From Hyphobacterium sp. SN044 (GTDB lineage Bacteria > Pseudomonadota > Alphaproteobacteria > Caulobacterales > Maricaulaceae): a stretch of 64,000 nucleotides of DNA. The stretch lies in the NCBI RefSeq assembly GCF_021864465.1, contig NZ_JAKKUV010000003.1:62001-126000 (forward strand), in the 5' to 3' direction. This document shows positions 8,878-17,570 of the stretch, in pieces (positions within the stretch are counted from its first letter, which is position 1; every line of letters begins with the position of its first letter). A program made the position numbers and the translations under genes. The notes under the pieces are model-generated. The model had not been told where the DNA came from. It did not search any database and saw only the letters and a program-made list of their open reading frames with translations.

Positions 8878-9815
8878 TGGTCTTTGCCGCCATCGCGGCG
8901 CTGATCGGGGCAGCCGTCGCGATCTTTGTCTTCGCACCCTTTCGCGGCGCCGGTGTGCCGCGCTGGATGGGTCCGGCGTCGGCGGCGGTCCTGCTGGTCC
9001 TCGCGGGCGCGGTCTACTGGGTTGGCGGTGCGCCGAACCAGCCCGGCGCCCCTTATGCCCGCCAAGCGGCCGAGCGCCGCGCGGCCGACCCTGCCGAACT
9101 CACACTCGACGCCCGCATCGAACGCCTGCGCGACATCGTTCGCGAAGATGATGGCAACGCGGAAGCCTGGGCCATGCTCGGCCGTGAACTCGCCCGCGCG
9201 GAACGGGAGATGGAAGCGATCAATGCCTTCCAGCGCTCGCTTTCGATCGACGCCCAGGCGCGCACCTTCTCCGACCTTGGTCAGACGGTCATCAATCTCA
9301 ACGAAGGCGATGTGACGCCGGACGCGCAGGCCGCGTTCGAGGCGGCCTACCGGCTCGATCCGGCCCTGCCGGAGGCGGGCTTCTTCCTCGGGCTGGGCGC
9401 CTATCAGGACGGTGATCGGGCTGGCGCGACGCAATACTGGACAGACACGCTGTCGCGTCTGGAGCCAGGCGATCCCTACAAGACGATCATCGCGCGGCAG
9501 GCAGCGGAATTCCTGTCGCGCCCGGATGTCGACGCAGGAAGTGTGGCGGCGGCGCAGGTCGAGGACGCGCCGGAGATGTCGCCGCAAGAACGGATCGCCG
9601 GTATGGTCGGACGTCTGACCGAGCGGGTCAGCAGCGGCGAAGGGTCGCTGTCGGACTGGCTGGTCCTGATCCGCGTTCGCGCCATGATGGACGATATGAG
9701 CGGAGCGCGCGAAGCGCTCACCGAGGCTGAAGCGGCCCATGCCGATGACGCGGGTGCCAGCGCCATTCTGGCCGTTGCGCGTCAGGCGATCGGCAGCGAC
9801 GCCGGAGAGGAATGA
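8874..9815 (+). CDS. ccmI: Cytochrome c maturation protein CcmI (TPR apocytochrome chaperone)
   Basis: A 313-residue protein with two N-terminal membrane helices (about residues 3-22 and 33-50) and a periplasmic TPR region (about 85-190, EAWAMLGRELARAEREMEAINAFQRS pattern split over two helices). CcmI (CycH in rhizobia) holds apocytochrome c for haem ligation by CcmFH. The start overlaps the DUF938 stop as ATGA; the end overlaps ccmE in the same way. The order I-E-F-H is the classic alphaproteobacterial cycHJKL operon. ccmABCDG are not in the window and are usually encoded elsewhere in this class. Confidence 0.88.
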   Translation: MMVFAAIAALIGAAVAIFVFAPFRGAGVPRWMGPASAAVLLVLAGAVYWVGGAPNQPGAPYARQAAERRAADPAELTLDARIERLRDIVREDDGNAEAWAMLGRELARAEREMEAINAFQRSLSIDAQARTFSDLGQTVINLNEGDVTPDAQAAFEAAYRLDPALPEAGFFLGLGAYQDGDRAGATQYWTDTLSRLEPGDPYKTIIARQAAEFLSRPDVDAGSVAAAQVEDAPEMSPQERIAGMVGRLTERVSSGEGSLSDWLVLIRVRAMMDDMSGAREALTEAEAAHADDAGASAILAVARQAIGSDAGEE

Positions 9816-10273
9816 TGCGCAAGAGCCGTCAGAGATTGTGGATGGTTGGCGGAGCCGGAGTGATCCTCGCAGCCGCACTGGGGCTGATGCTGCTCGCCTT
9901 CGGCGACGCGCTCGTCCTGTTCTACAGCCCGTCGGAAGTCGCTGCGGCACCGCCACCGGCTGGTGAGCGGGTGCGTGTGGGCGGTCTGGTCGAGGCGGGA
10001 AGCGTCGTGCGTCCCGATCAGGGCGGCGCACTGTTCACGCTCACCGACACCGTTGCGACGATCCGCGTCAGCTATGACGGATCGTTGCCCGACCTGTTCC
10101 GCGAAGGGCAGGGCATCGTGGCCGAGGGGCATTTCGATCATGACGGCCTGTTCCAGGCATCGAACGTGCTGGCCAAGCATGACGAGACCTACATGCCGCC
10201 CGAAGTCGCCGAAGCGCTGCGCGCGCAGGGCGTCTGGCAGGGCAATGAGGCCACGGCCGAGGCCGGCGAATGA
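9812..10273 (+). CDS. ccmE: Cytochrome c maturation haem chaperone CcmE
   Basis: A 153-residue periplasmic haem chaperone anchored by one N-terminal helix (about residues 10-30). The OB-fold body is followed by LAKHDETYMPPE, containing the haem-attaching His123 and the conserved Tyr127. CcmE takes haem from CcmABCD and passes it to CcmFH. The ATGATG start overlaps the ccmI stop, and the gene's own TGA overlaps the ccmF start, indicating tight translational coupling within the operon. Length and motifs are normal for the family. Confidence 0.95.
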   Translation: MMRKSRQRLWMVGGAGVILAAALGLMLLAFGDALVLFYSPSEVAAAPPPAGERVRVGGLVEAGSVVRPDQGGALFTLTDTVATIRVSYDGSLPDLFREGQGIVAEGHFDHDGLFQASNVLAKHDETYMPPEVAEALRAQGVWQGNEATAEAGE

Positions 10274-12210
10274 TTGCGGAGATCGGCCGGTTTCTTGCCG
10301 CCATTGCCCTGGTCCTGTCTCTGGTCCAGCTGATGGCTGGGTGGCGCGCCGCCACCGCCCCCGAAAGCGGTCTGGCGAAGGTGAGCGCGCGCGCGGCGCA
10401 GACGGCGACCGCGACGCTGGCCATCGCCTTCGGCCTCCTGATTTATCTCTTCATCGTTTCGGATTTTTCGGTCGCCTACGTCGCCGGGCATAGCCATGTC
10501 GACAAGCCGCTCTTCTACAAGGTCGCGGCGGCATGGGGCGGGCATGAAGGCTCGATGCTGCTCTGGTGCACGCTGATGACGGCAGTGGGGGCCGGGCTCG
10601 CGGCCTTCGGTCCGAAGGCCGATCCGGGCCTGCGCCTGCGCGCGGTCGCGATACAGGGCGGGCTGCAGATTCTCTTCCTCGCCTTCCTCGTCTTCACCTC
10701 GAACCCGTTCGACCGGATCCCGTTCGCCGACATTCCGGTGCAGGGCGCAGATCTCAATCCGATCCTTCAGGACCCGGCGCTCGCACTGCATCCTCCCACG
10801 CTCTATCTCGGCTATGTCGGGATATCCGCGGCCTATTCCCTGGCTCTTGCAGGCCTGATCGAGGGGCGGGGCGGACGGCTGGTCGCGGCAGCGATACGGC
10901 CCTGGGCGATCGGCGCGTGGACGGCGCTCACCGCCGGCATCGCACTCGGCGCCTGGTGGGCCTATTACGAGCTCGGCTGGGGCGGCTGGTGGTTCTGGGA
11001 TCCGGTCGAGAATGCCAGCTTCATGCCCTGGCTGATTGCCGCGGCGCTCATTCACTCCGCCATCGCGACGCAGCGGACCGGAGCCTTCCCGGGCTGGACG
11101 GCGCTGCTCGGGCTTCTGGCCTTCTCGCTTTCGGCGCTCGGGGCCTTCCTCGTACGCTCGGGCGTCCTGACCTCGGTTCATGCCTTCGCGCTCGATCCTG
11201 AACGCGGCATGTGGATTCTCGGCATTCTGGCCGTCCTCGCAGGCGGTGGCCTGGCCGTGTTCGGTCTGCGCGCCGGCAAGCTGGGCGAAGGGGACGGGTT
11301 CGAGCCGACCAGCCGGGAAGCCTTCATCGGCATCAACAATCTCTTCCTGGCGGTCACCGCCGGGATCGTGCTGTGCGGGACGATCTACCCGCTGATCGCC
11401 GACGCGCTCGGGCTGCGATCCGTGTCGGTCGGCGCGCCCTATTTCAATCGGACCGCCACCCCGATGATGGCGGCCCTGCTGATCCTTCTGCCCTTCGCGC
11501 CCTATCTGCCCTGGCGATCGGGCGGCATGAAGCGTGCGGCATTCAGCTGGCGTCCGTTGGTCTGGACAATTCCCGGGGCCGCGGCCGGTATTGCCGTCCT
11601 GATGATGGGGGGCAGCGTGCTCGCCATTGCGGGCGCAGTCCTTGGCGGCTGGGCCATTGCCGGTGCCGTGACCGACCTGATCGACAGCCGGGTGCTCGCA
11701 CACCTGCCGGCGAAAGTGTCAGCCTATGGACGGGGCCTGGCGCATGCCGGTGTCGGACTGATCGCGCTCGGCGCGGCAGCGGATTCGACCGGCGCTCCCG
11801 AAGTCGTCCGCGCCCTGGCGGAGGGCGAGACGATGGTGATTGGCGAGCGCACGATCGCTCTGGCCGATCTGCGCCGCGCCGACGGGTCGAACTATCTCGC
11901 CGACCAGGCGCAGCTCGTCGTCACGGAGAATGGCCGCCGGACGGGCGTCCTGACCCCGGAACGCCGCTTCTATGTCGCGGCGGAGCAGAATACGCGCGAA
12001 GTCGACATCCAGACGACGTGGAGCGGTGACCTCTATGCCGTGCTTGGCGAGCCGCGGCAGCGCGAAGACGGCAGCATCGCCTTCGAAGTCCGGATGAGTT
12101 TCAATCCAATGACGTGGCTGCTGGGCTTCGGGGCCCTGATGATCACGCTGGGCGGGCTGACGGCGCTGACCGGGATGGCGCTCGGCCGCCGCCGGGAGGA
12201 GATGGCATGA
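10270..12210 (+). CDS. ccmF: Haem lyase subunit CcmF
   Basis: A 646-residue polytopic inner-membrane protein with about 14-15 helices. The WWD haem-binding signature reads WGGWWFWDPVENASFMPWL (near 10978-11034), and conserved His residues lie in periplasmic loops (for example ALHPPTL and AGHSHVDKP). CcmF with CcmH and CcmI attaches haem covalently to the CXXCH motif of apocytochromes. It overlaps ccmE upstream and ccmH downstream by four bases each. Length is typical of alphaproteobacterial CycK/CcmF. Confidence 0.96.
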   Translation: MIAEIGRFLAAIALVLSLVQLMAGWRAATAPESGLAKVSARAAQTATATLAIAFGLLIYLFIVSDFSVAYVAGHSHVDKPLFYKVAAAWGGHEGSMLLWCTLMTAVGAGLAAFGPKADPGLRLRAVAIQGGLQILFLAFLVFTSNPFDRIPFADIPVQGADLNPILQDPALALHPPTLYLGYVGISAAYSLALAGLIEGRGGRLVAAAIRPWAIGAWTALTAGIALGAWWAYYELGWGGWWFWDPVENASFMPWLIAAALIHSAIATQRTGAFPGWTALLGLLAFSLSALGAFLVRSGVLTSVHAFALDPERGMWILGILAVLAGGGLAVFGLRAGKLGEGDGFEPTSREAFIGINNLFLAVTAGIVLCGTIYPLIADALGLRSVSVGAPYFNRTATPMMAALLILLPFAPYLPWRSGGMKRAAFSWRPLVWTIPGAAAGIAVLMMGGSVLAIAGAVLGGWAIAGAVTDLIDSRVLAHLPAKVSAYGRGLAHAGVGLIALGAAADSTGAPEVVRALAEGETMVIGERTIALADLRRADGSNYLADQAQLVVTENGRRTGVLTPERRFYVAAEQNTREVDIQTTWSGDLYAVLGEPRQREDGSIAFEVRMSFNPMTWLLGFGALMITLGGLTALTGMALGRRREEMA

Positions 12211-12569
12211 CGGCGCTGCTGATTGCCCTGGCCCTGCTTCAGTCCGTCGAGTTGTCCCCTGCGCAGGAAGACCAGGCGCACGCGATCATGCAGGAAATCA
12301 ACTGCGTGGTGTGTTCGGGCCAATCGATCGCCGATTCCGATGCCGCACTCGCGCAGGACATGCGCGAATTCATTCGTACGCGTGTCGCGGCGGGTGACCG
12401 GTCCAGCGAGGTTCGGGCGGCTCTGGCCTCGCATTATGGCGACGAGGTGCTGATGCGCCCGCCCTTTGCCTGGCATACGGCGCTCCTCTGGGGCCTTCCC
12501 CTCCTGTTGCTGGTCGGCGGAGGCGCTATGCTGGTGTCGGCATCGAGGAAAAAGACACCGGCGGGCTGA
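12207..12569 (+). CDS. ccmH: Cytochrome c maturation thioreductase CcmH (short form)
   Basis: A 120-residue protein with an N-terminal signal/anchor, the redox motif CVVC (Cys33 and Cys36; family consensus LRCxxC, here with Asn in place of Arg), and one C-terminal membrane helix (about residues 90-110). CcmH/CycL reduces the disulfide of the apocytochrome haem-binding site. The start is set at the ATG at 12207, in an ATGA overlap with ccmF. It lacks the TPR extension of the E. coli protein, which in this operon is supplied by CcmI. Confidence 0.93.
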   Translation: MTALLIALALLQSVELSPAQEDQAHAIMQEINCVVCSGQSIADSDAALAQDMREFIRTRVAAGDRSSEVRAALASHYGDEVLMRPPFAWHTALLWGLPLLLLVGGGAMLVSASRKKTPAG

Positions 12570-12587
12570 CGCCGGCAGGAGGCGGGC

Positions 12588-13808
12588 GTGGCACGATCGG
12601 AACGAGTCGAGTTCGAAGGGGCCTTCGGCGATACGCTGGCGGCCCGGCTCGAACGCCCTTCCGGTGTTCCGCGCGCCTATGCGCTGTTCGCGCACTGTTT
12701 TTCCTGTTCGAAGGACATTCTCGCCGCGACCCGCATTTCACAGCGGCTGTCGCGCCAGGGCATTGCAGTTCTGCGCTTCGACTTCACCGGCCTCGGCCAC
12801 TCCGAAGGTGAATTCGCGAACACCAACTTCTCCTCGAACATCGAGGATCTGATCCAGGCCGCAGCCTTCCTCGAACGCGACCATGAAGCACCGTCATTGC
12901 TGATCGGGCATTCGCTTGGCGGAGCAGCGGTGATCGCCGCGGCCCGCCGGATCGCGTCGACCCGCGCGGTCGTCACGATCAATGCGCCTGCCGATGCCGA
13001 TCATGTCCGCAAGCAGTTCACCGAACAGGTGCCGGAAATCGAGGCCAAGGGCGAAGCGCAGGTTCACCTCGCGGGGCGCCCCTTCCGCATCAAGAAGCAG
13101 TTTCTCGACGACATCGAGGGGCGATCGCTGGAGGAGGCCGCCAGCGCGCTGAAGCTGCCGCTTCTCATCGCGCATTCGCCCATCGACGAAACCGTCAGCA
13201 TCGATAACGCCACGCGCCTGTTCGTGGCTGCGAAACACCCGAAGAGCTTCCTGAGTCTCGACCACGCCAATCACCTTCTGAGCGGCAAGGATGATGCGCG
13301 GTTCGTCTCCGACGTCATCGCCGCCTGGGCCAACCGCTACGCGGCAGCGGAACGGCTGCCCGACCCCCCCTCGGCTGTGCCTCAGGGTGTCGTGGTCCAG
13401 GAGACCGGCCAGGGCAAGTTCCAGAACTGGGTGGTCGACGCCGATGCGACGACGCTGACCGATGAACCGGAGAGCTATGGCGGCATGGGGTCGGGGCCGA
13501 CGCCCTATGGCCTCCTGAGCGCCTCGCTGGGCGCCTGCACGTCCATGACGATCCGCATGTATGCCAATCGCAAGGGATGGCCGCTCGACCGCGTCACGGT
13601 CACGGTGAGGCACAACAAGGACCATGCGGACGATTGCGAGCATTGCGGCGAAGAGCACAGCAAGGTCGACATCTTCGAACGCAGTATCCGCCTTGAAGGC
13701 GACCTTGATACCGCTCAGCTCGACCGGCTGATGGAGATCGCCGACCGCTGTCCGGTTCACCGGACGCTGCATGAACCCGTCGTCGTGCGGACACGCCGCG
13801 AGCCTTGA
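12588..13808 (+). CDS. Bifunctional alpha/beta hydrolase - OsmC fusion protein
   Basis: A 406-residue two-domain protein. Residues about 1-255 form an alpha/beta hydrolase with the nucleophile elbow GHSLGG (about residues 104-109), a candidate Asp in HSPIDETV and His in SLDHANHLL. Residues about 265-405 form an OsmC/Ohr-type domain with Cys in SLGACTSMT and a second Cys cluster (DDCEHCG). OsmC proteins reduce organic hydroperoxides. The GTG start follows GGAGGCGGGC. The fusion is a known but little-studied family (hydrolase linked to OsmC). It separates ccmH from degP, which are adjacent in rhizobia. Confidence 0.9.
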   Translation: MARSERVEFEGAFGDTLAARLERPSGVPRAYALFAHCFSCSKDILAATRISQRLSRQGIAVLRFDFTGLGHSEGEFANTNFSSNIEDLIQAAAFLERDHEAPSLLIGHSLGGAAVIAAARRIASTRAVVTINAPADADHVRKQFTEQVPEIEAKGEAQVHLAGRPFRIKKQFLDDIEGRSLEEAASALKLPLLIAHSPIDETVSIDNATRLFVAAKHPKSFLSLDHANHLLSGKDDARFVSDVIAAWANRYAAAERLPDPPSAVPQGVVVQETGQGKFQNWVVDADATTLTDEPESYGGMGSGPTPYGLLSASLGACTSMTIRMYANRKGWPLDRVTVTVRHNKDHADDCEHCGEEHSKVDIFERSIRLEGDLDTAQLDRLMEIADRCPVHRTLHEPVVVRTRREP

Positions 13809-13833
13809 TCCTGCCGCAAGGCGCCCTCATGTA
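13804..13833 (+). promoter_or_regulatory. Candidate sigma-32 heat-shock promoter for degP
   Basis: CTTGATC (13804-13810), a 14-base spacer, then CCTCATGTA (13825-13833). This fits the RpoH pattern CTTGAAA-N13-14-CCCCATNT closely (one mismatch in the -10 CCCCATNT block). It lies about 100 bases before the degP start and overlaps the stop of the preceding gene. A GANTC site (GACTC) lies just downstream near 13846. Start-site mapping is lacking, so this is inference. Confidence 0.4.
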
Positions 13834-13931
13834 ATGTTTTCGTAAGACTCGAGCCACGCTCGCGTTACGTCGCGGGCGGCATGGATTGTGCGACAGGTTG
13901 GGTCAGTTCAGTTGCAGGGAATGATCGACAC

Positions 13932-15413
13932 ATGATTTCGACACCTCGTATCCGCCAGCTTCTCGGAGTTTCTCTGGTCGCGCTGTCCGCCTTCGCGGGC
14001 GGAGCGGCGGTAACCGGCAGCATGCCGGCCGCCATGGCGCAGGAAGTGCAGACCCAAAGCGTGGCCGTACCGCAGGGCGCGTCGCTCGCGGACCTGATCG
14101 AGCGCGTCAGCCCGGCGGTGGTTTCCATCAATGTCCGCGTTCAGGCTCCCGTTGCGGGCATGCCCGGCATGCAGGGGGCTCCCAACCTTGAACAGCTTCC
14201 GCCGCAGTTCCGCGAATGGCTGGAGCGCGAATTCGGCGGCCAGCCGGCGCCGCAAATGCGCGAAGGCCTGTCGCTCGGTTCGGGCTTCTTCATTTCCGAA
14301 GACGGATATGTCGTTACCAACAACCACGTCATCGAGGACGCGACGGAAATCACCGTCGTGATGTCCGATGGCGAGGAATTCAACGCGACCGTGGTGGGCG
14401 CGGACCCGCTGACCGATATCGCGCTGCTGGAAATCGAGAACCCGGATGACCGCAGCTTCCCCTTCGTCCGGCTCGACACGGATCCCTCGCTGCGCGTGGG
14501 TGACTGGGTCGTGGCGGTCGGCAACCCGTTCGGCCTCGGCGGCACGGCGACTTTCGGCATCATCTCCGCGCTCGGCCGCGAAAGCCGGCTCGCGAACTAC
14601 AATGAATTCATTCAGATCGATGCCCCGATCAATCGCGGCAATTCCGGCGGCCCGACCTTCGACATGGAAGGCAATGTGATCGGCGTGAACTCGCAGATCC
14701 TGTCGCCGACCGGCGGTAATATCGGCATCGGTTTTGCGATCCCGTCCGACGTCGCCTCAGAGATCGTAAGCCAGCTGATCGAAACCGGACGCGTCTCGCG
14801 CGGCTGGCTCGGCGTCCAGATCCAGGACGTGACCGAGGACATCGCCGACAGCGTCGGCCTCGAGTCTCAGTCCGGTGCGATCGTGTCCTCTCTGGTGTCC
14901 GGCGGACCGGCTGCTGCTGCGGGCCTGCGCCGCGGGGACGTGATCCTCGCGATGAATGGCGATGACGTCGAAAACGCGAACGGCCTGACGCGCCGCGTCG
15001 GTGCGGCCCGTGCCAACGAGGAAGTCCGCTTCACCGTGCTGCGCGATGGCCGCGAGCAGACGATTCGGGTCCGCCTCGGTGACCGGCCGTCAGAGCAGGC
15101 GCTGAATCAGACGCCGAGTGTCGGTGAACCTGAACAACCGCAGACCTATTTCGGCATGACCGTTTCGCCGGCCGGCGAGAGCGATGTCGCCGGTCTGCTG
15201 GTCGAAAATGTCGAGCCGCGGAGTGAAGCCGCCCAGAAGGGACTTCGCCCGGGAGACATTATCGTCGAAGCCGGCGGGGCAACGATCCAGTCGGTATCCG
15301 ATCTGACCGAGGCCGTGGAAGATGCACGCGGGGAGGGGCGTCCGGCCATCCTCCTGCTCGTCCAGAATGGTGGAACGCAGCGTTATATCGCGCTTCAGCT
15401 CGACGGCTTCTGA
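13932..15413 (+). CDS. degP: Periplasmic serine protease DegP/HtrA (Do family)
   Basis: A 493-residue exported protease. The signal peptide ends near AMAQE (residues 33-37). The trypsin-like domain has the full catalytic triad: His132 (TNNHVI), Asp162 (LTDIAL) and Ser238 (RGNSGGP). Two PDZ domains follow (about 290-385 and 400-490), which bind unfolded substrate and drive cage assembly. DegP degrades misfolded envelope proteins. The ATG at 13932 was preferred over an in-frame start at 13881 because it yields a proper signal peptide. It lies 32 bases before a two-component operon, the same order as degP-feuPQ in rhizobia. Confidence 0.95.
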   Translation: MISTPRIRQLLGVSLVALSAFAGGAAVTGSMPAAMAQEVQTQSVAVPQGASLADLIERVSPAVVSINVRVQAPVAGMPGMQGAPNLEQLPPQFREWLEREFGGQPAPQMREGLSLGSGFFISEDGYVVTNNHVIEDATEITVVMSDGEEFNATVVGADPLTDIALLEIENPDDRSFPFVRLDTDPSLRVGDWVVAVGNPFGLGGTATFGIISALGRESRLANYNEFIQIDAPINRGNSGGPTFDMEGNVIGVNSQILSPTGGNIGIGFAIPSDVASEIVSQLIETGRVSRGWLGVQIQDVTEDIADSVGLESQSGAIVSSLVSGGPAAAAGLRRGDVILAMNGDDVENANGLTRRVGAARANEEVRFTVLRDGREQTIRVRLGDRPSEQALNQTPSVGEPEQPQTYFGMTVSPAGESDVAGLLVENVEPRSEAAQKGLRPGDIIVEAGGATIQSVSDLTEAVEDARGEGRPAILLLVQNGGTQRYIALQLDGF

Positions 15414-15445
15414 TCCGTAACTCAAGACCAAGGACGGGGACGGGA

Positions 15446-16117
15446 ATGCGTATTCTGATCATCGAGGATGATCGCGAGGCGGCGGGCTATATCCGCAAGG
15501 GCCTCCGGGAGTCCGGGCATGTCGTCGACCACGCGGCCGACGGCGAGGAAGCCCTCGAAATGGCGCGAGCCTCCGAATACGACATTCTCGTCGTCGACCG
15601 GATGCTGCCGAAGATGGACGGTCTGACCGTCATCGAAACGCTGCGTTCGGAGAATGACCGCACACCGGCGCTGATCCTCTCGGCGCTGGGGGAAGTCGAT
15701 CACCGGGTCGAGGGCCTGAAGGCCGGCGGCGACGACTATCTGGTCAAGCCCTATGCCTTCGCCGAGCTTCTGGCACGCGTCGAGGCGCTGGCCCGCCGCC
15801 GCGATCCGGAAACGGTCAAGACCAAGCTGGTGGTCGGCGATCTGGAGATGGACCTTCTGGCCCGCACCGTGGTGCGAGGCGACGAGGAAATCATCCTGCA
15901 GCCGCGGGAGTTCCGCCTGCTCGAATTCCTCATGAAGCATGCCGGTCAGGTCGTGACGCGGACCATGCTTCTGGAAAAGGTCTGGGACTATCATTTCGAC
16001 CCTCAGACCAATGTCATCGATGTGCACATTTCGCGCCTGCGTTCGAAGATCGACAAACCCTTCGACCAGCCGATCCTGCACACGGTGAGGGGCGCGGGTT
16101 ACCGCCTGCAGGCGTAA
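15446..16117 (+). CDS. Response regulator, OmpR family (FeuP-like by position)
   Basis: A 223-residue regulator: receiver domain with Asp51 (LVVDRMLP) and KPY near residue 103, then a winged-helix DNA-binding domain ending TVRGAGYRL. Sequence is of the CzcR/QseB/FeuP type. The gene lies between degP and a kinase that it precedes by four bases, followed by glnE; this matches the degP-feuP-feuQ-glnE order known from rhizobia, where FeuPQ governs osmoadaptation. Orthology by synteny is inference. RBS GGACGGGGACGGGA precedes the ATG. Confidence 0.9.
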   Translation: MRILIIEDDREAAGYIRKGLRESGHVVDHAADGEEALEMARASEYDILVVDRMLPKMDGLTVIETLRSENDRTPALILSALGEVDHRVEGLKAGGDDYLVKPYAFAELLARVEALARRRDPETVKTKLVVGDLEMDLLARTVVRGDEEIILQPREFRLLEFLMKHAGQVVTRTMLLEKVWDYHFDPQTNVIDVHISRLRSKIDKPFDQPILHTVRGAGYRLQA

Positions 16118-16121
16118 CGCC

Positions 16122-17525
16122 ATGGCCCGCCGGCTGCCGGCCTTTCTCAACACCACCGCCTTCCGGGTGACGATGCTCTCGGCAGCGCTTCTGGCGCTGT
16201 CGAGTCTCGTCATTCTGACCTTCGTCTATTTCGCGTCCGTGGGGGCTTCGCTGCGCCGGACGGACGCGACAGTGGAAGAGGAAATCGCGGTGATCGAGAA
16301 CCGCGTGCGAAATGGCGGGATCGACGCGGTGAACCGCTATATCCTGCAGCGCAGCGTCGGCGGCAGCGACTTTCTCTACCTCCTCGTCCACCCGACCGGC
16401 CGGCGCGTGTCCGGCAATCTCTCCGGCCTGCCTGACGAGGAAGCCGACGAGGAAGGCCGTCTGCAATTCTCCTATCGCCGCCCGCCGGCGGGCGAGGAGG
16501 AGAGCGAGAAGGACGAACGCCTCGCGCGTGGCCGTCTCGCGCCCTTGCCCGGCGGATATGCGGTTTTCGTCGGCCTCGACGTCGAGGACGAGGAGCGGCT
16601 GGTCGGCGGGCTCTTGCGCGCCGTTCTGGCGGCTTCCGCGCTGGCGCTGGCGCTCGGCATGGCGTCGGGCATCTTTATCAGCCGCCGTTTCGCGCGCCGC
16701 CTCGACGCGATCAACAATGTCGCGCGCCAGGTTCGCGCCGGTGACCTGAAACAGCGCACGCCACGTACCATGACCGGTGACGAACTCGACGAGCTGTCGG
16801 CGAATTTCAACGGCATGCTCGACCGTATCGAAGAGCTGATGCACCGCATGAAGAATGTCGGCGACTCCATCGCGCACGATCTACGCTCGCCACTGACGCG
16901 GATGCGAAACCGGCTCGACGAGGCGCTGCGCGACGAGAGCACCGACCGCGAAGCCACCGTCGCGCAGGCGATTTCCGACGCTGATGAACTCCTGCGCGTA
17001 TTCAACGCCATCCTGTCGATTTCGCGCCTGGAATCCGGCGACCGCCGGCAAGTGCTCGAACCCATCGATCCGCATGCGATCGCGGAGGATCTCGCCGAGC
17101 TTTACGACCCTGTGTGCGAAGACGCCGGGATCAGCTTCTCCGCCGAAATTGCCGAAGGCTGCCGGATCGCCGGGGAGCGTGATCTGGTGTCACAGGCCAT
17201 CGCGAACCTGCTCGACAATGCGGTGAAATATACGCCCGAAGGCGGGGCGGTCGCGCTGCGCCTCCGCTGCCGGGCGAATGGCGAAGTGGAGTTCTCCGTG
17301 ACCGATACCGGGCCGGGCATCCCCGGCGCCGATCGCCTCCGCGTGATCCAGCGCTTCGTGCGGCTCGACAATTCGCGGTCGAAACCGGGGTCCGGCCTCG
17401 GCCTCAGCCTCGTCAAGGCGATCGCAGAGTATCACGGCGCGCGGCTGGAGCTCGACGACGGCCCCGGCACCGGCCCGCACGGTCCGGGTCTTCGCGCCGC
17501 GCTGGTTTTTCCGGCGCCCAAGTAA
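16122..17525 (+). CDS. Sensor histidine kinase (FeuQ-like by position)
   Basis: A 467-residue membrane kinase: first helix at about residues 15-40, a periplasmic region to about 160, second helix at about 165-190, a HAMP domain (about 190-240), H-box SIAHDLRSPLTR with His252, and an ATPase domain with NLLDNAVKYT, DTGPGIP and GSGLGLSL. It starts four bases after the regulator. The periplasmic stretch contains a strongly acidic patch (EEADEEG, EEESEKDE near 16436-16512), which could bind cations; that is a guess. The partner regulator is the preceding gene. Confidence 0.9.
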   Translation: MARRLPAFLNTTAFRVTMLSAALLALSSLVILTFVYFASVGASLRRTDATVEEEIAVIENRVRNGGIDAVNRYILQRSVGGSDFLYLLVHPTGRRVSGNLSGLPDEEADEEGRLQFSYRRPPAGEEESEKDERLARGRLAPLPGGYAVFVGLDVEDEERLVGGLLRAVLAASALALALGMASGIFISRRFARRLDAINNVARQVRAGDLKQRTPRTMTGDELDELSANFNGMLDRIEELMHRMKNVGDSIAHDLRSPLTRMRNRLDEALRDESTDREATVAQAISDADELLRVFNAILSISRLESGDRRQVLEPIDPHAIAEDLAELYDPVCEDAGISFSAEIAEGCRIAGERDLVSQAIANLLDNAVKYTPEGGAVALRLRCRANGEVEFSVTDTGPGIPGADRLRVIQRFVRLDNSRSKPGSGLGLSLVKAIAEYHGARLELDDGPGTGPHGPGLRAALVFPAPK

Positions 17526-17570
17526 CGGACGGGGCTTTTCACGAGGCCCGCAGCACGCCAGTTTCGGCCC

